Origin: Thiothrix sp. UBA5583
Lineage (GTDB): Bacteria; Pseudomonadota; Gammaproteobacteria; Thiotrichales; Thiotrichaceae
Direction: 5' to 3'
Assembly (NCBI GenBank): GCA_002425225.1
Contig: DILV01000031.1
Coordinates: 1 to 64,000, forward strand
Length of the DNA stretch: 64,000 bases
Positions within the stretch are counted from its first letter, which is position 1. Each line of letters starts with the position of its first letter. Of this stretch, positions 56,479 to 64,000 are shown in pieces. Both the position numbers and the translations under genes were made by a program. The notes beneath the pieces were generated by a model that was given only the letters and a program-made list of their open reading frames with translations, had not been told where the DNA came from and searched no databases.

Positions 56479-58563
56479 TCAACTCTGGAAAAAGCGCGTC
56501 GCCGTATCGCCACCGGCTTGCTGCAACCAACGCCGGGTCAGCAGTTCCACCCGTTCAGGGTATTGTGCCACTATTGCCCGTGCGGCTTCCTGCACCGCCG
56601 GTAGCCAATGCTGATCCCGCAGCAGGCTAGCAACCCGCAGCCGTACATCGCCGGTCTGGCGTGTACCCAGCACTTCGCCGGGGCCGCGTAATTCCAGATC
56701 AATATCCGCAATCACGAAACCGTCGGTGGTATTGCGCATCGCATCCAGCCGCTTGCGGGCAGTTTTGCCGAGCGGAGCCTGATACAGCAGCACGCAACTG
56801 CTGGCGGTGCTGCCGCGCCCGACCCGTCCGCGCAACTGGTGCAATTGCGCCAGCCCCATGCGTTCGGTATTTTCGATGATCATCAGCGAGGCATTCGGCA
56901 CATCCACCCCCACCTCAATCACGGTGGTGGCAACCAGTAGCTGGATGTCGCCCTGCTTGAACTGGCGCATGATGCTTTCCTTCTCGGAACCGTGCAGCCG
57001 CCCGTGTACCAGCCCGACTTCAACGTGTGGCAGGCGTTCGCGCAGCAGGGCGGCGGTCACTTCTGCCGCTTCGTATTGTAGCACTTCGGATTCTTCAATC
57101 AGCGGGCATACCCAGTACACCTGACGCCCTTCACGGCAGGCATCGGCAATACGGGTAATGACTTCATCACGGCGCTCGTTGTTCATCGCCACGGTGGTGA
57201 TGGGGGTACGCCCAGGCGGCAGTTCGTCGATCACCGAATAATCCAGGTCGCCGTAAGCGGTCATTGCCAGCGTGCGTGGGATTGGGGTAGCCGTCATTAC
57301 CAACTGGTGCGGGTAGTGGTCGCCCTGTTTGCCTTTTTCGCGCAACGACATGCGCTGATGCACGCCGAAACGGTGCTGTTCGTCGATGATGATCAGTCCC
57401 AGTTGCAGAAATTCAACGGTGCGCTGGAACAGGGCGTGCGTGCCGACCGCGATATGGCCGATGCCCAGCAGCAGGTTTTCGACCTTGCGGCGGCGCTGGC
57501 GCGGGGTCTGGTTGCCGGAAATGTAGACGGTTTCTACTCCTAGCGGTTCCAGCCAGCGGGTCAGGTTCTGGTAGTGCTGTTCCGCTAGCAGTTCGGTCGG
57601 GGCCATCAGCGCTACCTGATAGCCGTTGGCGATGGCGTGCAGGGCAGCCGCTACCGCTACCAGCGTCTTGCCGGAACCGACATCGCCTTGCACCAGCCGG
57701 TTCATGGGGATGCCTTGCTGCAAGTCGTGGGTAATTTCGCTGATTACCCGGTTTTGTGCGTCGGTAGGGGCGAAGGGCAGAGCACGCAGCAGTTTGCGCC
57801 AGTAATGGTTGGCTTCCTGCATCGCAGGGGCTTGTACTTGCCGGAGTTCGTGGCGGGCTTGCTGGACACCGAGCTGGTGGGCGAGGAGTTCCTCGAAGAT
57901 CAGGCGCTGGGGGCGCATTCCTTCCACCGTTGAGCCGGAAGGGGGGGTATGCAGCATGTGCAAAATGGCTTTCAGTGGCGGGAACTGGTATTGCCTGACC
58001 ACGTTTTCTGGCAGCAAATCTGGCAATACATACGTTTGCTGCAAAGCCATCTCGATCAGCCGTCGCAAGCTACGCTGCTGCAAGCCTTCAGTGGTGGGGT
58101 AGGTGGGAGTGAGGGTGTTTTCAATCGGTTCTGGAGTGTCAGGATTAACCAGACGGTATTCCGGGTGCGCCATTTCCAGCTTGAAACCTGCCTGACGTAC
58201 TTCACCAAAACAGCGTAGCAAAGCTCCCTTGCGCAGGCTGTGTTTCTGCGCGGTGGTGAAGTGGAAAAAGCGCAGGGTGAGGATGCCGCTGCCGTCGTTG
58301 ATGTGGCATAGCAGCATGGTGCGCCCACGATTGACCACTTCGGTAGCGTCGATTTCGCCTTCCACCAGCACTTCCTGCCCAACTTTAAGGTTGGCGATCG
58401 GGTAGATGCAGGTGCGATCCTGATAGCGCATCGGCAGGTGAAACAGCAGATCAACTACGCGCAGGATCCCTAGCTTGCCTAGTTTTTCAGCGAGTGCATC
58501 CCCTACCCCACGCAGGGCGGTTACAGGTTGGTCAAGCAGGCTGTCAGTGGCATGGTGTTGCAT
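56479..58563 (-). CDS. recG: ATP-dependent DNA helicase RecG
   Basis: A 694-residue branch-migrating helicase that remodels stalled forks and Holliday junctions. An N-terminal wedge domain with OB fold (LFHLPMRYQDRT, VEGEIDATEVVNRGRTMLL) is followed by the two helicase lobes: LVQGDVGSGKTLVAVAAAL, IIIDEQHRFGVHQRMSLR, VMTATPIPRTLAMTAYGD, LRGRVGRGSTASSCVLLY, and the C-terminal TRG-type region. The length is normal. The motor domain is related to Mfd at 36443. It diverges from the polysaccharide lyase gene. Confidence 0.96.
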   Translation of the reverse strand: MQHHATDSLLDQPVTALRGVGDALAEKLGKLGILRVVDLLFHLPMRYQDRTCIYPIANLKVGQEVLVEGEIDATEVVNRGRTMLLCHINDGSGILTLRFFHFTTAQKHSLRKGALLRCFGEVRQAGFKLEMAHPEYRLVNPDTPEPIENTLTPTYPTTEGLQQRSLRRLIEMALQQTYVLPDLLPENVVRQYQFPPLKAILHMLHTPPSGSTVEGMRPQRLIFEELLAHQLGVQQARHELRQVQAPAMQEANHYWRKLLRALPFAPTDAQNRVISEITHDLQQGIPMNRLVQGDVGSGKTLVAVAAALHAIANGYQVALMAPTELLAEQHYQNLTRWLEPLGVETVYISGNQTPRQRRRKVENLLLGIGHIAVGTHALFQRTVEFLQLGLIIIDEQHRFGVHQRMSLREKGKQGDHYPHQLVMTATPIPRTLAMTAYGDLDYSVIDELPPGRTPITTVAMNNERRDEVITRIADACREGRQVYWVCPLIEESEVLQYEAAEVTAALLRERLPHVEVGLVHGRLHGSEKESIMRQFKQGDIQLLVATTVIEVGVDVPNASLMIIENTERMGLAQLHQLRGRVGRGSTASSCVLLYQAPLGKTARKRLDAMRNTTDGFVIADIDLELRGPGEVLGTRQTGDVRLRVASLLRDQHWLPAVQEAARAIVAQYPERVELLTRRWLQQAGGDTATRFFQS

Positions 58564-58613
58564 AGTGGAAGTGTACTACCATACGCGGGCGTTCATCATT
58601 ATGGGATTGGGGC

Positions 58614-59693
58614 ATGAGACGGATAGCAGCAGGGCTGGCGGCATTATTGTGGGTGGCAGGAAACGCATATGCGGAGAACCGCCAGGATGTACGTATCATT
58701 CCGATGCAAAATCCGGCGCAACCTTTCGAGATTGCGGCCAAGTTGCAATGGAACCCGCACGACCGTCATTGGGACAAGGTGCTGGTGACATATAACGGCA
58801 ATCAGGCTCCACCTGTCAGCCACCCGGTCTGGGCTTATCTGGATTCGCTGGAAGTCCCCAAGCGGGCAGCGGCTACCGATGGTGAAAACCTGTATTACAA
58901 ACCATTCCGGCTGGATGCCTATTGTTCAGGCACAACCCCTTTGACCAGTGGTAAACCGTTCCACATCACCTTTGAGCAGGATACGCCCGGCAACTACAGC
59001 GACAAGGACTTTTTCCGCGACTGGAACTGCCCTGGCTGGAAAATGGGGCTGGCTTATGTGAAGGTGGTGGCAGGCAGTGATTCCCGCACCGGCAATGGCA
59101 AAGCCTTGCAGTTAAAGTTGCGCAAGGGGGCAAGTGGCTGCACGGAGCAGGGGGATTCCTGCATCAACTGGAAACCACATATTGGTGCGCAACTGGATAG
59201 CCTCACTTATTCTTACTGGTTCAAATTTCCTGAAAACTTCGATTTTGTGCTGGGCGGCAAATTACCCGGTATCGGCAGCCTGGAACCCCGTACCGGCGGG
59301 ACGAAACCCAATGGACGTGATGGATGGAGTGTACGTGCCATGTGGGGGAAAGATGGCAAGCTGGGGCAATACGTCTATCACCCTGACCAAACAGACAACT
59401 ACGGTGATTTCCTTGCGTGGGATGTCCCACCTGCTGAAAAAGGCAAGTGGTATCAGGTGAAAACCTCCGTCGCCCTGAATGCTGCCGGGCAAAGCAATGG
59501 TGCCATTACCACCTGGCTGAATGGCAAGAAGGTACTGGAACAACGTGGTTTACGTTTCCGCATCGGCAATGACCTGAAGATTGAGCGCTTCCTGTTTGCC
59601 GTGTTCTTTGGTGGGCATGGCTCGGAATGGGCGCCACCTGCCGACATGCACCTGTATCTGGATGATTTCAGCCTGATGCCCGGTAGTTCCTAA
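58614..59693 (+). CDS. Secreted polysaccharide lyase-like protein (PL14-like)
   Basis: A 359-residue protein with a signal peptide ([17 protein letters not shown]). The C-terminal 250 residues form a beta-jelly-roll with features of polysaccharide lyase family 14: [63 protein letters not shown] and the end [15 protein letters not shown]14 enzymes split uronic-acid polymers such as alginate or glucuronan by beta-elimination; the substrate here is unknown. It is a lone gene with no carbohydrate cluster, so a role in remodelling the cell's own sheath or capsule is possible. The stop overlaps that of thyA by a few bases, convergently. Confidence 0.75.
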   Translation: MRRIAAGLAALLWVAGNAYAENRQDVRIIPMQNPAQPFEIAAKLQWNPHDRHWDKVLVTYNGNQAPPVSHPVWAYLDSLEVPKRAAATDGENLYYKPFRLDAYCSGTTPLTSGKPFHITFEQDTPGNYSDKDFFRDWNCPGWKMGLAYVKVVAGSDSRTGNGKALQLKLRKGASGCTEQGDSCINWKPHIGAQLDSLTYSYWFKFPENFDFVLGGKLPGIGSLEPRTGGTKPNGRDGWSVRAMWGKDGKLGQYVYHPDQTDNYGDFLAWDVPPAEKGKWYQVKTSVALNAAGQSNGAITTWLNGKKVLEQRGLRFRIGNDLKIERFLFAVFFGGHGSEWAPPADMHLYLDDFSLMPGSS

Positions 59694-60484
59694 ATCGCTA
59701 CTGGCGCCTTGATGTGCGGATGGTGGGTATATCCCACTAGTTCAAAATCATCGTAAGTGAATGCAAACAAATCCGTCACTGCCGGATTCAGCTTCATCTG
59801 CGGCAAGGGATGCGGCTCACGGCTGAGTTGCAATTCCACCTGTGCCATGTGGTTGGAATACAGATGTGCATCGCCTAGTGTATGAATAAACTCGCCAGCT
59901 TGCAGCCCGGTTACTTGTGCCATCATCAGGGTCAGCAAGGCGTAGGAGGCAATATTGAACGGTACGCCAAGGAAAATGTCGGCACTGCGCTGGTACAACT
60001 GGCAAGACAGCTTGCCTTCCGCCACGTAAAACTGGAAAAACGCATGGCAAGGAGGCAGCGCCATGTTGTCCACATCTGCCACGTTCCAAGCACTAACGAT
60101 GATGCGGCGTGAATCCGGGTTGTTTTTCAGTTGTTGGATAACCTGGGAAATCTGGTCGATGTGCCGCCCATCCGGGGCAGGCCAGTTACGCCACTGGTAG
60201 CCGTAGACAGGGCCAAGTTCACCATTGGAATCCGCCCATTCATCCCAGATACTGACCCCGTTTTCTTTCAGGTAACGGATGTTGGTGTCACCTTTGAGAA
60301 ACCATAGCAGTTCATGGATGATGGAGCGCAGGTGCAGTTTCTTGGTGGTAACAAGCGGAAAGCCTTCGCTCAGGTCGAAACGCATCTGGTAGCCGAAGAC
60401 CGACACAGTACCAGTGCCGGTACGGTCTTCCTTTTTTACGCCGTGGTCACGCACGTGACGCATCAGGTCGAGATACTGTTTCAT
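59690..60484 (-). CDS. thyA: Thymidylate synthase
   Basis: A 264-residue ThyA, the E. coli length, converting dUMP to dTMP with methylene-tetrahydrofolate. It has the catalytic cysteine in [13 protein letters not shown], dUMP-binding [18 protein letters not shown], and the C-terminal [10 protein letters not shown]. It overlaps lgt by 4 nt, the same lgt-thyA pairing as in E. coli. It converges with the lyase gene. Confidence 0.97.
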   Translation of the reverse strand: MKQYLDLMRHVRDHGVKKEDRTGTGTVSVFGYQMRFDLSEGFPLVTTKKLHLRSIIHELLWFLKGDTNIRYLKENGVSIWDEWADSNGELGPVYGYQWRNWPAPDGRHIDQISQVIQQLKNNPDSRRIIVSAWNVADVDNMALPPCHAFFQFYVAEGKLSCQLYQRSADIFLGVPFNIASYALLTLMMAQVTGLQAGEFIHTLGDAHLYSNHMAQVELQLSREPHPLPQMKLNPAVTDLFAFTYDDFELVGYTHHPHIKAPVAI

Positions 60485-61266
60485 GCTTTATGTGCCTTGT
60501 ATGCCCACCACATGAACAGCAGCCCCAGCAGGATCATCGGCAACGACAATACTTGCCCCATGGTGAGCCAGCCGAATGCCAGATAACCAATCTGGCTGTC
60601 CGGTTCACGCACGAATTCCACGATAAAGCGGGCAATGCCATAACCCACCAGGAACAAGCCGGAAATGGCACCGACAGGTGGTGAGCGTTTCCTGAACCAG
60701 CTCAGCACAAGAAACAGGATCAAGCCTTCCAGAAATGCCTGATACAACTGGGAAGGGTGACGTGGCAAGTTATCGACTGCAGGGAACACCATACCCCAGG
60801 CAACATCGGTGTGTCTGCCCCACAATTCGCCGTTGATGAAATTGCCGATACGCCCTGCACCCAGACCAATCGGAACCAGTGGGGCAACAAAGTCACTGAC
60901 CTGGAACACATTCAGGTTCCAGCGCTGTGCCAGCAGGAACATGGCAAGGATGACTCCCAACAAGCCACCGTGGAAACTCATGCCTCCATCCCAGATATGG
61001 AACAGGGACAAGGGGTCAGCTAGCAAACCTTTCAGGTTGTAGAACAGCATGTAGCCGATACGACCACCCGCCACCACACCGATGGCTCCCCAGAACATCA
61101 TGTCATCCACCCGGTCAGGGTTCATGACGCTACCGGGTTGTTTCGAGCGCATCTTGCCGATGATCAGGAAACCAAGGAAACCAATCACATACATCAGCCC
61201 GTACCAATGGATTTTCAGCGGGCCAAGCGACAGGGCAATCGGGTCAAATTGGGGGTGAACCAGCAT
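60481..61266 (-). CDS. lgt: Prolipoprotein diacylglyceryl transferase
   Basis: A 261-residue inner-membrane enzyme of seven hydrophobic helices that attaches diacylglycerol to prolipoprotein cysteines, the first step of the pathway finished by Lnt (49053). The family motifs [14 protein letters not shown] and [18 protein letters not shown] are intact, including the essential histidine and arginine. It lies 18 nt after trpC and overlaps thyA by 4 nt, so one transcript may join trpDC, lgt and thyA. Confidence 0.96.
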   Translation of the reverse strand: MLVHPQFDPIALSLGPLKIHWYGLMYVIGFLGFLIIGKMRSKQPGSVMNPDRVDDMMFWGAIGVVAGGRIGYMLFYNLKGLLADPLSLFHIWDGGMSFHGGLLGVILAMFLLAQRWNLNVFQVSDFVAPLVPIGLGAGRIGNFINGELWGRHTDVAWGMVFPAVDNLPRHPSQLYQAFLEGLILFLVLSWFRKRSPPVGAISGLFLVGYGIARFIVEFVREPDSQIGYLAFGWLTMGQVLSLPMILLGLLFMWWAYKAHKA

Positions 61267-61284
61267 ACGTTGTCACTCACAAGT

Positions 61285-62079
61285 TCAATAAAACAGGCGT
61301 TTCAGTTCTTCACCGGGGTTTTCTGCCCGCATGAAGGCTTCACCGACCAGAAAAGCATGGATGCCATGCTCACGCATCAGTTGCACATCTGCCTGGGTGT
61401 GGATGCCGCTTTCCGTTACCAGCAATACCTCTGCGGGCACATCCGCCAGCAGGTCGATAGTGGTTTGCAGGCTAGTGGCAAACGTGCGCAGGTTGCGGTT
61501 GTTGATGCCAATCAGGGGGGCATTCAGACGCAGGGCTCGTTCCATTTCAGCGCGGTCGTGGACTTCGATCAGTACATCCATGCCCAGTTCGGTGGCAAGC
61601 TGATACAGCGTCTGCAATTGTGCGTCATCCAGTGCTGCCACGATCAGCAGGATGCAGTCTGCATCAATGGCACGTGCTTCGTATACCTGATAAGGGTCAA
61701 CAATGAAGTCTTTGCGGATAACCGGCAGGTTACAGGCTGTGCGTGCAGCTTGCAGGTAACTTTCATGCCCTTGGAAATAGTGCGCATCTGTCAGGATTGA
61801 CAAGCACGCTGCCCCGCCTTGCGCATAACTTTGCGCAATGGCAGGCGGATCGAAATCAGGCCGGATGATACCTTTACTGGGTGATGCCTTTTTGATTTCG
61901 GCAATGATGGCTGGTTCACCCACCGCAATCTTACGGCGCATGGCCGTCAGAAAACCACGCACTGGCAAGCCACTGGCTGCGTCATCCCGTATTTGGGCAA
62001 GGCCACGAACGGCAGAACGGGTGGCAATTTCTTCCTGCTTGGTTTGCAGGATTTTTTGCAAAATGTCAGAAGTACTCAT
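61285..62079 (-). CDS. trpC: Indole-3-glycerol phosphate synthase
   Basis: A 264-residue single-domain TrpC (no fused TrpF), closing the indole ring in tryptophan synthesis. The TIM-barrel motifs are clear: [10 protein letters not shown] (catalytic Lys), [42 protein letters not shown] and [10 protein letters not shown]. It starts in a one-base overlap with trpD (TGATG). trpD and trpC are joined to lgt and thyA rather than to the rest of the trp genes. Confidence 0.96.
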   Translation of the reverse strand: MSTSDILQKILQTKQEEIATRSAVRGLAQIRDDAASGLPVRGFLTAMRRKIAVGEPAIIAEIKKASPSKGIIRPDFDPPAIAQSYAQGGAACLSILTDAHYFQGHESYLQAARTACNLPVIRKDFIVDPYQVYEARAIDADCILLIVAALDDAQLQTLYQLATELGMDVLIEVHDRAEMERALRLNAPLIGINNRNLRTFATSLQTTIDLLADVPAEVLLVTESGIHTQADVQLMREHGIHAFLVGEAFMRAENPGEELKRLFY

Positions 62080-63101
62080 CAGGCTTTGAAACTGTTGGTC
62101 AGGTCACTCAGTTGTTGCAGACGCTGGGCGGCTGCACCGGAATCAATGGCTTGCTGAGCCTTGGCAATGCCTTCGGCATGGCTGGCAGCAAGACCGGCGA
62201 CGTAAATGGCAGCACCAGCGTTGAGACAAACAATATCACGAGCTGCACCTGTTTCCCCCGCCAATACCTGCCGAATCAGGGCAAGGCTTTCTTGTGCGGT
62301 GGTAACGCGGATGCTGTCGAGACTGGTCGTTGACAGGCCGAAATCTTCGGGGCAGATGCTGTATTCGTGGATGGCATCGTCCTTGAGTTCGGCAACGAAT
62401 GTGGGGCTGGCAATGCTGATTTCATCCAGCCCATCTGCGGCGTGTACCACCATGACATGCTGGCTGCCAAGGGTTTGCAGTACTTCAGCCATCGGGCGTA
62501 CCCATTGCTGGCTGAAAACGCCCAGTACCTGATGCGGTGCACCTGCCGGGTTGGTCAGGGGGCCTAACAGGTTGAAAATGGTGCGTACTCCCAGCTCGCG
62601 GCGTGGGCCAATCGCGTGTTTCATGGCGCTATGATGCAATTGGGCAAACAGGAAACCGACACCCACGTGGTCGATGCAGTGGGCTACCTGTTCGGGGCTA
62701 ATGCCGAGGTGGATTCCCGCTGCTTCCAGTACATCAGCACTGCCGGATTTGCTGGAAACCGAACGGTTGCCGTGTTTGGCAACCCGTGCACCGGCAGCCG
62801 CAGCGACAAATGCACTGGCTGTGGAAATATTGAACGTCCCGGAAGAATCGCCACCCGTTCCGCACGTATCCACCAGATGTTCAGGGCTGACACTGACCCG
62901 GGTGGAAAGCTCGCGCATGACGCCAGCCGCAGCACTGATTTCGGTGACGGTTTCGCCCCGCATCCGCAACCCGACCAGAAAACCGCCGATCTGCGCCGGA
63001 GTTGCCTGTCCTGTCATCAGGGTGCGCATGGCCTGAGTCATTTCTTCTGCGGTTAATGGCTTGTTTTCAATGATTTTCTTTATGGCGTTCTGGAATTCCA
63101 T
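62079..63101 (-). CDS. trpD: Anthranilate phosphoribosyltransferase
   Basis: A 340-residue TrpD joining anthranilate to PRPP. Motifs: [20 protein letters not shown], the PRPP loop [35 protein letters not shown], and [19 protein letters not shown]. The ATG at 63101 gives [10 protein letters not shown], the usual N-terminus. The same frame is open for another 134 codons upstream, but that stretch does not resemble TrpD and is not counted. It is the first gene of trpDC-lgt-thyA. Confidence 0.95.
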   Translation of the reverse strand: MEFQNAIKKIIENKPLTAEEMTQAMRTLMTGQATPAQIGGFLVGLRMRGETVTEISAAAGVMRELSTRVSVSPEHLVDTCGTGGDSSGTFNISTASAFVAAAAGARVAKHGNRSVSSKSGSADVLEAAGIHLGISPEQVAHCIDHVGVGFLFAQLHHSAMKHAIGPRRELGVRTIFNLLGPLTNPAGAPHQVLGVFSQQWVRPMAEVLQTLGSQHVMVVHAADGLDEISIASPTFVAELKDDAIHEYSICPEDFGLSTTSLDSIRVTTAQESLALIRQVLAGETGAARDIVCLNAGAAIYVAGLAASHAEGIAKAQQAIDSGAAAQRLQQLSDLTNSFKA

Positions 63102-63134
63102 GCTTTTCGTCGCGGTGTTGTCTAAAGTTAGTGG

Positions 63135-63163
63135 GCAGATGCTACCATGAATCGGTAGCTGCC
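63135..63163. promoter_or_regulatory. Hairpin between divergent trpD and DUF2892 genes
   Basis: GCTACC (63141-63146) and GGTAGC (63154-63159) form a six-pair stem with a 7-nt loop, extended by GGCA and TGCC outside a 3-nt bulge. It lies 34 nt upstream of trpD and 54 nt before the DUF2892 gene. It could be an operator or a leader hairpin; no leader peptide with tandem Trp codons is seen. Confidence 0.3.
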
Positions 63164-63216
63164 AGATAGTTTGTGCAACTGGTTGAACCCTTCCGTAAAC
63201 ACAATGAGGTGTAATC

Positions 63217-63405
63217 ATGGATATGCCAAAAAATGTTGGCCCGACTGACAAAAGCATTCGTATGGGCGCTGGAGCCGTATTGCTGCTGTTCGGCCTATTC
63301 AAGGGGGGCTGGCTGTTTGTTTTGCTGGGGATTGTCTTGCTAGCGACCGGATTTCTGGGGACTTGTCCGGCGTATACCCTGCTGGGTAAGAGTACCAACA
63401 AGTAA
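63217..63405 (+). CDS. DUF2892 small inner-membrane protein
   Basis: A 62-residue protein with a polar N-terminus ([19 protein letters not shown]) and two hydrophobic helices (about 18-29 and 31-48), ending in the conserved [13 protein letters not shown]. This is the DUF2892/YgaP-like membrane module, found alone or fused to rhodanese domains in sulfur metabolism. GAGG lies 8 nt before the ATG. Its role is unknown; the single cysteine in GTCP is conserved in the family. Confidence 0.88.
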   Translation: MDMPKNVGPTDKSIRMGAGAVLLLFGLFKGGWLFVLLGIVLLATGFLGTCPAYTLLGKSTNK

Positions 63406-63537
63406 AACGCAACCTTCGGCAACTTTTCAGCCGTTGCATTCTCACGCAAGTAAACTTTGCAGGTGGTTGGGTTGTCCAACCAGAGTGTGCTAATGTGCCT
63501 CACTCAGGCAAAAAGACAACAGCAAGGAGAATGAACC

Positions 63538-63984
63538 ATGATGAATCGCTGGATAAAAACGGCTGGATTGGTGGCGATGCTGGCCTTCACGGGTCAGGCA
63601 GTAGCCGATGAGGTCTGGAGCAGCAATGTAGGTCGGATCATATACGCAGACGAGATCGGCCCAACGGCTGTGTTCGCTTATGGCCCGAAGGAAGATCCGG
63701 GTGTGGTATACCTGCTGGGGCTAGCCAAGGTTTACCAGAACCGGGGTACGTATGATGGCTATTGGGCCAAGGACAAATCCAAGGTTGAGTGTGAAACGGA
63801 ACGCCCAGGCATTTATGGCAAGATGACCCGCTATTGGGGGCGTATCCAGGTCAAGTTCATTGATAAGAACTTCCCTTCACGCTGGGAAGCTATCTGGAGC
63901 TATTGTGACGGGGAAAAGCAAGAGATGAAAATTACTGCTACACCGGAAACTGCTGCTGCCCAGCAAGGTAATACCAGCAAATAA
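63538..63984 (+). CDS. Secreted protein of unknown function
   Basis: A 148-residue protein with a signal peptide (IKTAGLVAMLAFTGQAVA), then a compact mature part of about 125 residues with SNVGRIIYADEIGPTAVFAY, DPGVVYLLGLAKVYQNRG, two cysteines (in KVECETERPG and SYCDGEKQ) that could form a disulfide, and a low-complexity C-terminus. AAGGAG precedes the tandem ATGs at 63538 and 63541. No family recognised; probably periplasmic. The 132 bp before it holds two short hairpins (63465-63481 and one near 63504), neither with a T-run. Confidence 0.75.
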   Translation: MMNRWIKTAGLVAMLAFTGQAVADEVWSSNVGRIIYADEIGPTAVFAYGPKEDPGVVYLLGLAKVYQNRGTYDGYWAKDKSKVECETERPGIYGKMTRYWGRIQVKFIDKNFPSRWEAIWSYCDGEKQEMKITATPETAAAQQGNTSK

Positions 63985-64000
63985 TGCGAGCTTGGGTAAC

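Noticed and set aside
63102-63503. 134-codon upstream extension of trpD
   Set aside because: It does not resemble TrpD, lies antisense to the DUF2892 gene, and the usual TrpD N-terminus starts at 63101.

Overview
The window is a continuous stretch of G+C-rich bacterial chromosome. The gene set (minCDE, phoH-ybeY-ybeX-lnt, mfd, recG, rlmD, ligA, cysM, lgt-thyA, trpDC) indicates a gammaproteobacterium. Protein similarity and codon use as I read them suggest a Thiothrix-like member of the Thiotrichales, but I could not test this. There is no rRNA, CRISPR array, phage or intact insertion sequence. Three tRNA genes (two identical Gly-GCC, one Cys-GCA) lie near 22 kb behind a textbook sigma-70 promoter.

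Layout. 1-3.2 kb: a repeat element, a VWA-domain protein and a hybrid sensor kinase. 3.3-16.9 kb: cysM, followed after 6 nt by a Wadjet type I operon (jetA, jetB, jetC, jetD). Between jetB and jetC sits an AAA ATPase plus TOPRIM/RloB-like pair, and a giant SNF2 helicase overlaps the jetD end. 17-23.3 kb: a Phd/PIN toxin-antitoxin pair, a PolB-type exonuclease, rlmD, ligA, tRNAs and lrgAB. 23.4-31.4 kb: a second SNF2 helicase with a SWIM zinc finger, a four-gene operon (DUF255 thioredoxin-fold protein, MotA/TolQ/ExbB channel, ExbD-like protein, small membrane protein), and a second Phd/VapC pair. 31.4-36.4 kb is an accessory island: a diverged direct repeat, a decayed toxin-antitoxin locus, small unknown genes, an orphan DNA methyltransferase, an Rpn-family nuclease, and a very A+T-rich two-gene cassette encoding a PD-(D/E)XK protein and an unknown partner.

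36.4-50.6 kb is mostly core: mfd, a Sel1-repeat protein, minCDE, and phoH-ybeY-ybeX-lnt. Between minE and phoH is an operon joining rmuC to an ExbB-like protein and a coiled-coil ExbD-like protein. 50.7-56.3 kb is an AapJQMP-type amino-acid ABC transporter operon interrupted between aapJ and aapQ by a complete methyltransferase/endonuclease pair. 56.4-64 kb: recG, a secreted PL14-like polysaccharide lyase, thyA, lgt, trpC, trpD and two small envelope proteins.

Two themes stand out. First, defence genes are repeatedly spliced into, or translationally coupled with, other operons: the AAA/TOPRIM pair inside Wadjet, the R-M pair inside aap, and SNF2 behind jetD. Second, short repeated sequences occur in unexpected places: a terminal-inverted-repeat element that is translated within Mfd, and a 36-nt leader with 34 identities placed directly before the start codons of two unrelated genes. 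All functions are inferred from recognisable motifs and family knowledge; no database search was run.
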